DNA of 9,601 nt from Acidobacteriota bacterium (GTDB taxonomy: Bacteria; Acidobacteriota; UBA6911). The stretch's first letter is position 1. The number at the start of each line of letters is the position of its first letter. The stretch spans positions 1 through 9,601 of the forward strand of contig JAIRVC010000389.1 in NCBI GenBank assembly GCA_031254095.1, read 5' to 3'. Of the stretch, positions 1 through 4,798 are shown in pieces. The notes under the pieces are model-generated. The model did not search any database. It was not told where the DNA came from and saw only the letters and a list, made by a program, of their open reading frames with translations. Both the position numbers and the translations under genes were made by a program.

Positions 1-12
1 AAATCAAGTCGT

Positions 13-70
13 GCGGCCGGGACAAAAGCGGAGTTTACATGTACGCAGATGAGCATTTTGTCCCGGCCGC
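13..70. repeat. 15-bp perfect inverted repeat, 28-nt loop
   Basis: The arms are at 13-27 (GCGGCCGGGACAAAA) and 56-70 (its exact reverse complement), around a 28-nt loop that holds the 8-bp palindrome TACATGTA at 36-43. The repeat lies 55 bp past the stop codon of the minus-strand PDZ gene. It could stop transcription of that operon, but no T-run follows the hairpin in that direction, so it is not a typical intrinsic terminator. A REP-like or MITE-like dispersed palindrome is an equally good reading. The symmetry is seen directly; the role is inferred. Confidence 0.6.
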
Positions 71-124
71 GTAACGCAGAGTTTGGGGTTTTTGAGGTTC
101 CCGGGAAAGCGACGATTAACCGGT

Positions 125-1453
125 TTATGGGTTAAGCCTGACGGAAATTGATCGTTCTTTTCCCTTGCGCAGTACGGTCAAAACGAGGCGCGAACCCAGG
201 CTGTGCGACTGCCAGTACGAAGCGAAGCTATCTATATCAAAAATCGGCCATCCGTCCATCGCGGTAATAACGTCTCCTTCGAGTACCCCTGCGGCTGAGG
301 CCGGAGTTTGCGGCAAGACGCCTATAACAAGCAGCCCCTTTTGTCCGGGCATCTGCATGACATCGGCCAGATCCGGCGTAAGCGGCGTCGTATCAAGTCC
401 GACCACCGGCCGCGGCGAATTCAGCGAAAGACGGTTTTGGGACGCCTGAGCCTGCCGCTCCCGGATCTTGGCGGTCAGGCTCATCGGTTTTCCCATGCGG
501 CTGATCTCGATTTTCACTTTTGATCCAACGGCGGAGTTTTGAACGAGACTGATGAACTGGCGCGCGTTTTCGACCGGACGGCTGTCGTAACGAACAAGAA
601 AATCACGCGCACTGATGCCGGCTTCCTGCGCCGGACTATTGGGTTCAACGCCCTGAACCTGAACTCCCGACGGTTCGTCCAGCAACATAATGCCCAGCCA
701 GCCAACCCGGATATTTCCGCCGGCCTTGACAACCTGGCGCGCGGAATCAAGCAATTGTTTTACGGGATAAACGACGCCCGCGTCCGTGGAATCCTGGCTT
801 GTCATAAGCCCGACGACTTGAAATTCACGATTTAGCACATGCAGGCTGATGTCGGGAAAAGGCTGTGAATATGGCGCCACAAGCGCGCCGGGCGCAAGCG
901 CGCTCCCGCCGCCGGACAAAACCACTCTGGTTTCGCCGAATCTTGCCGCGCCGGAATCCCGCGCGGACGGAATCAGGACGATTGAGCCGTCTTTACTCTC
1001 GCAGGATTCGCAAACCGCCGTTTTCGCGGGTTTTCCTTCCATCGCCCGAATGACGGCCACACCGTTGCGCTGATCTATGCCTATTAATTTTCCCGGCAGT
1101 ATTTGTCCGTTACGGCTGGAAATTTCAATGCGCGGATTTTCCGACTGGATATCGACCCACCGATAACTCAAAAACGTCATCACATGTCCCTTGTCGTCAA
1201 ATACGACGCCGGCGGAGGAGAAATCCTGAATTATCAAAGGACTGTAATCGCGCAGAACTTTGCCGTTCAGATTCACATTCCCTTTGGGCCCGCGAAATTC
1301 GCTGATGATGCTCACGCGAACCAGTCCGGGATCCGGCGCGGCAACCGCCGGAGCATCCTGTCCAAAAGCGGCTGCCGTTACGGCCAAAACGGCAAGGAGA
1401 AAAACGGCCGCGCAAAAAACGCGGGCGCGGAAAATAAAAGAAAGCGGGAACAT
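125..1453 (-). CDS. Exported HtrA-like protein with two PDZ domains and a degenerate protease triad
   Basis: This 442-aa protein starts with a signal peptide (hydrophobic stretch about 13-29, AAAFGQ near the likely cleavage site), so it probably acts in the periplasm. Residues about 42-240 follow the trypsin-like fold of HtrA/Deg proteases: GVVFDDKGHVMT at 82-93, GKLIGIDQRNGVAVI at 121-135, and FQVVGLMTS at 211-219. Aligned by eye to HtrA, the catalytic His falls on S96, the Asp on G131 and the Ser of GNSGGP near I202, so all three are missing. Two PDZ domains follow (about 250-332 and 348-440), each with a typical 'P-xx-P/A-A-GI/V...GD/DFL/VI' core. A CESC pair (C148, C151) sits in the protease-like part. 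The ATG lies 3 bp after the anti-sigma stop with only a weak ribosome site, so translation is probably coupled. By analogy with mucD or degS near rpoE-type operons it may sense or chaperone misfolded envelope proteins. A role as an active protease is unlikely. The stop is TAA. Confidence 0.85.
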   Translation of the reverse strand: MFPLSFIFRARVFCAAVFLLAVLAVTAAAFGQDAPAVAAPDPGLVRVSIISEFRGPKGNVNLNGKVLRDYSPLIIQDFSSAGVVFDDKGHVMTFLSYRWVDIQSENPRIEISSRNGQILPGKLIGIDQRNGVAVIRAMEGKPAKTAVCESCESKDGSIVLIPSARDSGAARFGETRVVLSGGGSALAPGALVAPYSQPFPDISLHVLNREFQVVGLMTSQDSTDAGVVYPVKQLLDSARQVVKAGGNIRVGWLGIMLLDEPSGVQVQGVEPNSPAQEAGISARDFLVRYDSRPVENARQFISLVQNSAVGSKVKIEISRMGKPMSLTAKIRERQAQASQNRLSLNSPRPVVGLDTTPLTPDLADVMQMPGQKGLLVIGVLPQTPASAAGVLEGDVITAMDGWPIFDIDSFASYWQSHSLGSRLVLTVLRKGKERSISVRLNP

Positions 1454-1456
1454 GGT

Positions 1457-2029
1457 TCAGTGGCTCACATTTTTAATGAAATATTCTTCGGAGGGCGGGC
1501 CGTAACGCACATAGATTTTTCGCGGCAGCTGTTCCGGCGTTTGGCGATTGTCTGGACTTATCAACAGAAGATCAAGCGCCTCCATTTTTAAATTTTCCGG
1601 AGTTTCCACAACTTCCGTTTCCGCTACCGCTTCCGCCGCGAAACCCGGATTTTCCGCGACCGCCGGAACCGGTTCATAATGCGGCAGCTGTCTCGCGAAA
1701 AAAATGCCAAGCGCCAGCGCCGCGCAAGCGGACGCCGCAAAAACAAAGCGGCGCCATTCAAAGCCGAACGCCAGATAATTGCGAACGCGGGTAAAAATCC
1801 CCTGAGATTTTCTCAGGGCGATTTCACGGCGGACGCGCGCCTCAAAATCCGCCGGCGCTTTGACGCGGGCAAGCGAAGCCGTCATGAGGCGCAGCCTGCG
1901 AGCGTCGGCCAGCTTTTTCCCGCAGGCGAAACATTGCTCCGCGTGACGCTCCACGCCGAAGCGGCCGGCAAAGTCGAGCTCGCCGTCAATATAATCTTCA
2001 AGATTTCTGTGAAAATTACGGCAATCCAT
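1457..2029 (-). CDS. Single-pass anti-sigma factor with N-terminal zinc-finger (ZAS/RsiW-type)
   Basis: This 190-aa protein (from ATG 2029) is the expected partner of the ECF sigma factor encoded just upstream. Its N-terminus carries the zinc-binding anti-sigma pattern C3...H29-x3-C33-x2-C36, preceded by LEDYIDGEL, a typical start for this family. A single membrane segment lies at about 94-112, followed by a periplasmic tail of some 78 residues rich in Ala, Glu and Pro and ending in YGPPSEEYFIKNVSH. The topology therefore fits a cytoplasmic sigma-binding domain and an outside sensor. A TTG in the same frame at 2038 would add three residues and nearly abut the sigma stop (TAG, 2040-2042). I prefer the ATG because the resulting start matches the family, although neither has a clear ribosome site, which suggests coupling. 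The periplasmic tail matches no domain I can name. How the signal releases sigma (proteolysis or conformational change) cannot be read from the sequence. Confidence 0.85.
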   Translation of the reverse strand: MDCRNFHRNLEDYIDGELDFAGRFGVERHAEQCFACGKKLADARRLRLMTASLARVKAPADFEARVRREIALRKSQGIFTRVRNYLAFGFEWRRFVFAASACAALALGIFFARQLPHYEPVPAVAENPGFAAEAVAETEVVETPENLKMEALDLLLISPDNRQTPEQLPRKIYVRYGPPSEEYFIKNVSH

Positions 2030-2039
2030 GGTTTTCAAT

Positions 2040-2684
2040 CTACATGTAATGTTCCAGCTTACGCTGGAGTAATTCCCTTGCCCGGTGCAGGCGCGACTTT
2101 ATAGTACCGGGCGACGTCTTTAAAATTCTGGCGATTTCCTCGTAAGGCAATTCCTGTATTTCTTTCATGACAAACGCGGTTCGGTACTTTGGGGGAAGCG
2201 ACCGGATAGCGTCGCCGACAACCTGTCCGCTCTCCTTGCGCAACACTTCGTCGCCGGGACTGCGCCCTGAATCCCGCAGCGCGAATTCTCTTTCCTCCGT
2301 AACGCCGTCCGCCTGGTTTTCCCAGACGTTCCGGTAAAACACCTGCCCGCGCCGTTTTCGATAACGTATTTCATCAATGGCGAGATTGGCGGCTATCCGG
2401 TAAATCCAGGTGGAAAACTGATAAATGCTGTTGTAGCGGCCGATGTTTTTGTAAACGCGCAGAAACGTTTCCTGCGCAAGGTCGGCCGCGATGTCGTAGT
2501 TTCCGACCATCGTGTTTATATAATTGATAATGGGATCTTTATAACGGGTGACAAGCTGCGTAAAGGCCGCGTCGTTGCCGGCGATAAACTCCTCGACCAG
2601 AACATTGTCGGCGGCCGGTTCCGCCTGCCCCGTTAAATTCCAGTTCCGTATTTTAATGGCCTTTTCACTTAAACCAGAAATCAA
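2040..2684 (-). CDS. ECF-family RNA polymerase sigma factor (RpoE-like)
   Basis: This 214-aa protein directs RNA polymerase to a stress-type regulon. Region 2 spans about 27-115 and includes DLAQETFLRVYKN (68-80) and the region 2.4-like FSTWIYRIAANLAIDEIRYRKRR (90-112). Region 4 spans about 155-210, with LPPKYRTAFVMKEIQELPYEEIA followed by the helix-turn-helix GTIKSRLHRARELL near 193-206. There is no sigma-70 region 1 or 3, as expected for the ECF class, and length is normal. The start is a TTG at 2684, chosen because GGAGGT lies 6 nt upstream and no ATG occurs before Met59 in the conserved core. It is the first gene of a minus-strand operon with its anti-sigma factor and an HtrA-like PDZ protein. 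Upstream is a GGAAC-N17-CGTT element of the kind ECF factors recognise, so it may activate its own operon. The linker between regions 2 and 4 (about 113-155) is acidic and poorly conserved. Confidence 0.93.
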   Translation of the reverse strand: MISGLSEKAIKIRNWNLTGQAEPAADNVLVEEFIAGNDAAFTQLVTRYKDPIINYINTMVGNYDIAADLAQETFLRVYKNIGRYNSIYQFSTWIYRIAANLAIDEIRYRKRRGQVFYRNVWENQADGVTEEREFALRDSGRSPGDEVLRKESGQVVGDAIRSLPPKYRTAFVMKEIQELPYEEIARILKTSPGTIKSRLHRARELLQRKLEHYM

Positions 2685-2690
2685 TGGACC

Positions 2691-2696
2691 ACCTCC
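2691..2696 (-). promoter_or_regulatory. Strong ribosome binding site deciding the TTG start of the sigma gene
   Basis: Read on the minus strand this is GGAGGT, 6 nt before the TTG at 2684. It is the best Shine-Dalgarno match in the window and the reason for accepting a TTG start. Confidence 0.7.
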
Positions 2697-2723
2697 ACGA
2701 TCGTATATTCACGCGCAAATCTT

Positions 2724-2751
2724 AAAACGTAAATAAATACGCCAGAGTTCC
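2724..2751 (-). promoter_or_regulatory. Candidate ECF-type (autoregulatory) promoter of the sigma operon
   Basis: On the minus strand GGAAC (2751-2747) is followed after 17 nt by CGTTTT (2729-2724). GGAAC with CGT(C/T) at 16-17 nt is a common promoter form for ECF sigma factors. Transcription would begin near 2717, leaving a leader of about 30 nt that contains the GGAGGT ribosome site. The motif match and spacing are seen; recognition by the sigma factor of this operon is inferred. Confidence 0.5.
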
Positions 2752-2802
2752 AAAAAATTTACACTCCTGTCATTTGTGGTTTCACCATAAAAACGGATTT
2801 TG

Positions 2803-2808
2803 TATCAT
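2803..2808 (+). promoter_or_regulatory. Possible -10 element (TATCAT) directly before rmlA
   Basis: TATCAT matches the -10 consensus at five of six positions and ends 6 nt before the ATG at 2815. A transcript from it would begin at or next to the start codon, giving a leaderless mRNA. That agrees with the absence of a Shine-Dalgarno sequence. No good -35 hexamer is present at the right distance, so the call is weak. Confidence 0.3.
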
Positions 2809-2814
2809 ATACGG

Positions 2815-3699
2815 ATGAAAAAACGCAAAGGTATTCTACTTGCGGGCGGTTCCGGCACCCGCCTGCACCCGGCAACGCTGGCCGTGTCCAAGCAATTGCT
2901 GCCGGTCTACGACAAGCCGATGGTTTACTATCCGCTCACAACGCTGATGCTCGCCGGCATCCGGGATATTCTCGTGATTTCCACGCCGCAGGACACGCCG
3001 CGCTTTGAGCAGCTTCTTGGCGGCGGCGAACAGTGGGGAATTAACGTTTCATATGCGGTACAGCCGAGTCCGGACGGGCTGGCGCAGGCTTTCATTATAG
3101 GTAGAGAGTTTGTCGGCGGCGCGCCGTCGGCATTGATCCTGGGCGACAATCTTTTTTACGGCCACGACCTGAGCGGCGGCCTGTCCCGGGCCGGCGAGAG
3201 GGCGGCGGGCGCGACGGTATTCGCCTACCCGGTGAACGACCCCGAACGCTACGGCGTGGTCGAATTTAATTCCGCCGGTAGCGCCGTGAGCTTGGAAGAA
3301 AAACCCGCCCGTCCGAAAAGCCGTTATGCGGTAACTGGGCTGTATTTCTACGACAACCGGGTGACCGATATTGCCGCGGAGTTAAAGCCGAGCGCGCGTG
3401 GAGAACTGGAAATCACCGACGTCAATTCGCAGTACCTGACCTGGGGCGAACTTGATGTGCAGGTAATGGGGCGCGGTCACGCCTGGCTCGATACCGGAAC
3501 TCATGAGAGCCTGCTCGAAGCAAGCCTTTTCATACAAGCCATTGAAAAGCGCCAGGGGCTCAAAGTAGCCTGTCCGGAGGAAATCGCCTGGCGCGCGGGC
3601 TGGATAGACGATGAAGCGCTTACGCGCCTTGCCGCCCGGCTTGCAAAAAATGAATATGGCCGCTATCTGCAACGTTTGCTGGAAGACAGGGTGTTTTGA
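2815..3699 (+). CDS. rmlA: Glucose-1-phosphate thymidylyltransferase
   Basis: This 294-aa enzyme joins dTTP and glucose-1-phosphate to give dTDP-glucose, the first step of dTDP-L-rhamnose synthesis in the cytoplasm. Visible family motifs are the nucleotide-binding loop [11 protein letters not shown] (11-21), [11 protein letters not shown] (26-36), [10 protein letters not shown] (83-92), the metal-binding GDN (110-112), EEKP (161-164), GELEITDVN (196-204) and WLDTGT (224-229). Length is normal for the family (about 290 aa), and the C-terminal helical part typical of RmlA is present. The frame is open back to a TTG at 2800, but the ATG at 2815 gives the standard [12 protein letters not shown] start and is preferred. 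No Shine-Dalgarno sequence precedes it. The stop codon overlaps the rmlC start by one base (TGATG), so the two are translationally coupled. The divergent upstream neighbour is the ECF sigma operon. Confidence 0.95.
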   Translation: MKKRKGILLAGGSGTRLHPATLAVSKQLLPVYDKPMVYYPLTTLMLAGIRDILVISTPQDTPRFEQLLGGGEQWGINVSYAVQPSPDGLAQAFIIGREFVGGAPSALILGDNLFYGHDLSGGLSRAGERAAGATVFAYPVNDPERYGVVEFNSAGSAVSLEEKPARPKSRYAVTGLYFYDNRVTDIAAELKPSARGELEITDVNSQYLTWGELDVQVMGRGHAWLDTGTHESLLEASLFIQAIEKRQGLKVACPEEIAWRAGWIDDEALTRLAARLAKNEYGRYLQRLLEDRVF

Positions 3700-4253
3700 T
3701 GAATGTCATTCAAACCGCGCTGCCCGGTGTGCTGATTCTCGAACCAAAGGTGTTTGGCGACACGCGCGGGTTTTTCCTTGAGAGCTACAACGCGCGCGTA
3801 TTTGGCGAGGCGACCGGGCTTGATCCGGTTTTCGTGCAGGACAATCATTCGCGCTCGGCACGCGGCGTATTGCGGGGGCTGCACTATCAAATCAGGCAAA
3901 CGCAGGGCAAGCTCGTCAGGGTTACGCACGGGCGGGTGTTTGACGTGGCGGTTGATGTGCGCCGTAATTCGCCGCATTTCGGGCGCTGGGCTGGAGTCGA
4001 ACTGAGCGACGATATGCCGTACCGAATGTTCTGGATTCCGCCCGGTTTTGCCCACGCGTTTCTCGTTTTGAGTGAAAGCGCCGATTTTGCGTACAAGGCA
4101 ACTGACTATTACGCGCCGGAATACGAGCGGTGTATTCGCTGGAACGATCCCGACATCGGCATTGAATGGCCGCTGGAGGAAGTGGGCGATCCCCTGTTGT
4201 CCGAAAAAGACAGGGTGGGGCTGCCGCTGAAAGACGCGGAAGTCTGCTCCTGA
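3699..4253 (+). CDS. rmlC: dTDP-4-dehydrorhamnose 3,5-epimerase
   Basis: This 184-aa enzyme epimerises dTDP-4-keto-6-deoxyglucose at C3 and C5, the third step toward dTDP-L-rhamnose used in O-antigen and other surface glycans. The cupin-fold motifs are clear: FGDTRGFFLESY (19-30), QDNHSRSARGVLRGLHYQ (47-64) with catalytic His62, K71, FDVAVDVRRNSPHFGRW (81-97), and WIPPGFAHAFLVLSE (112-126). The YKATDYY segment (132-138) supplies the active-site tyrosine. Length is normal. The ATG at 3699 shares its first base with the rmlA stop; an in-frame TTG one codon earlier is less likely. rmlB and rmlD, needed for the remaining steps, are not in the window. No strong terminator follows directly; the first clear ones are at 4636-4656 and 4688-4709. 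Confidence 0.95.
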   Translation: MNVIQTALPGVLILEPKVFGDTRGFFLESYNARVFGEATGLDPVFVQDNHSRSARGVLRGLHYQIRQTQGKLVRVTHGRVFDVAVDVRRNSPHFGRWAGVELSDDMPYRMFWIPPGFAHAFLVLSESADFAYKATDYYAPEYERCIRWNDPDIGIEWPLEEVGDPLLSEKDRVGLPLKDAEVCS

Positions 4254-4350
4254 AACGGCTATACTTCAATAATTCATGGTTAAATTCAAAAAACTGGATA
4301 CTGACGGGCATTATGCACGCCCACAATTTCTTATTTAAATACGTAACTAT

Positions 4351-4379
4351 TTGAAAATTAATGAGATATGCTGTATTGT
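4351..4379 (+). promoter_or_regulatory. Well-formed sigma70-type promoter in the rmlC-helicase spacer
   Basis: TTGAAA (4351-4356) and TATTGT (4374-4379) are separated by exactly 17 nt in AT-rich sequence, matching five and four of six consensus positions. Transcription would begin near 4386. It drives no large gene: the helicase starts 413 nt further on, beyond two terminator-like hairpins, so it probably serves a short transcript. Confidence 0.5.
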
Positions 4380-4398
4380 GTGCAGCCGTTGAATTGGC

Positions 4399-4611
4399 AT
4401 GAAACGTGCTTACAGAGACTATGAATTCTTTGAGTTCCAAGCCAGGGCCTTAAAGATTGAGGCATGGTTGCCTGAAAATGTTCGCGGTCCCTTCCCGCGA
4501 CGCCAAGAATTTTCGGGCAGTCGGGCGTTGAATTTGAGGCCTGGCTTGGCGGACTTGATAATAATTCTGAATATCCGGATTAGAACTTCAAATACTTTTT
4601 CTCGATCATAG
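4399..4611 (+). CDS. Doubtful small open frame inside the hairpin region
   Basis: A 70-codon frame begins at ATG 4399, about 13 nt after the predicted transcript start and with no ribosome site. The predicted product starts MKRAYRDYEFFEFQARALKIEAWL and turns low in coding character after about residue 35. In the +1 frame a short VEFEAWLGGLDNNSEYPD stretch appears near 4526-4577, so a frameshifted remnant of a longer gene cannot be excluded. I recognise no family. Most of the frame is covered by the palindromic pairing described for the candidate RNA, which argues that selection, if any, acts on structure rather than protein. Confidence 0.15.
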   Translation: MKRAYRDYEFFEFQARALKIEAWLPENVRGPFPRRQEFSGSRALNLRPGLADLIIILNIRIRTSNTFSRS

Positions 4612-4635
4612 CTTCTTTACAGAAATTACAAAAAA

Positions 4636-4656
4636 GCCGCATCGCGGCGGATTTTT
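4636..4656. terminator. Terminator-like hairpin, possibly bidirectional
   Basis: GCCGC (4636-4640) and GCGGC (4644-4648) form a 5-bp stem with a 3-nt loop. It is preceded by an A-run (4630-4635) and followed after three bases by five Ts (4652-4656). The flanking A- and T-runs let it work on either strand, though the short stem and loop make it weaker than the next hairpin. Confidence 0.4.
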
Positions 4657-4657
4657 C

Positions 4658-4687
4658 TGATCACTGATTTCTGACCACTGATCACTG
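4658..4687 (+). repeat. Three copies of a TGA(T/C)CACTG nonamer
   Basis: Copies lie at 4658-4666, 4672-4680 (one change, C for T) and 4679-4687. The last two overlap by two bases. The block fills the space between two terminator-like hairpins. Each exact copy contains the palindrome TGATCA. Its function is unknown; it may be a short intergenic simple repeat. Confidence 0.5.
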
Positions 4688-4709
4688 GCCGCCGTAAGGC
4701 GGCTTTTTT
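4688..4709 (+). terminator. Rho-independent terminator
   Basis: GCCGCC (4688-4693) pairs perfectly with GGCGGC (4698-4703) around the GNRA-type tetraloop GTAA, followed directly by six Ts (4704-4709). This is the most canonical terminator in the window. It insulates the helicase gene from transcripts arriving from the rml operon or the short unit at about 4386. Confidence 0.85.
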
Positions 4710-4783
4710 CACAATCCGGCATTTTTGATGCGCGCGCCCCATGTCATATTGGAAAAGAAGTGGCAAAGACGGCTTTCCACGGG

Positions 4784-4796
4784 TACGATTTATAGT
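4784..4796 (+). promoter_or_regulatory. Possible -10 region abutting the helicase start
   Basis: TACGAT (4784-4789) and the overlapping TATAGT (4791-4796) are both -10-like and lie just before the ATG at 4799. Neither has a good -35; TGGCAA at 4761-4766 is 17 nt before the first but matches only half the consensus. Because no ribosome site exists, a leaderless transcript from TACGAT is possible. Confidence 0.25.
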
Positions 4797-4798
4797 TT

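Larger units (their letters stand above)
4386..4656 (+). ncRNA. Candidate structured non-coding RNA (long nested hairpin)
   Basis: Between the promoter at 4351-4379 and the terminator-like hairpin at 4636-4656 the DNA is strongly self-complementary. Arms 4437-4454 and 4533-4549 form 17 pairs with one bulged G (4447) and one G-U pair. Inside them, 4469-4479 pairs with 4509-4519 (11 pairs, one G-U), and 4482-4487 pairs with 4495-4500 around a 7-nt loop. Outside, 4430-4435 pairs with 4553-4558 and 4423-4427 with 4563-4567. The whole fold spans about 145 nt with a roughly symmetric internal loop (4455-4464 against 4524-4532). Alternatives are a decayed palindromic mobile element or a small gene. 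I do not recognise a known RNA family. A long rod with an internal bubble is loosely like 6S RNA, but no sequence match is claimed. Confidence 0.35.

Noticed and set aside
1103..1591. 162-codon plus-strand frame
   Set aside because: It lies wholly opposite the start of the PDZ gene and the end of the anti-sigma gene, both well supported. It is Lys/Arg-rich in the manner of a shadow.
2800..2814. TTG at 2800 as rmlA start
   Set aside because: It adds five residues not typical of the family and has no ribosome site; the ATG at 2815 gives the standard N-terminus.
4306..4322. Terminator for rmlC (GGGC ... GCCC)
   Set aside because: The stem is only 4 bp with a 9-nt loop and no T-run directly after it.
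4405..4438. Second ECF promoter (GGAACTC on the minus strand)
   Set aside because: The GGAAC has no CGT-type -10 at 16-17 nt; the nearest CGTTTC is 27 nt away, and no minus-strand gene follows it.
3922..4440. 172-codon minus-strand frame across the end of rmlC
   Set aside because: It is antisense to clear rmlC coding sequence and to the promoter at 4351-4379. Its composition (Arg/Ala/Ser rich) is typical of a shadow frame.
4658..4687. CRISPR-like short repeats
   Set aside because: The units are only 9 nt, two of them overlap, and there are no spacers of even length and no cas genes.
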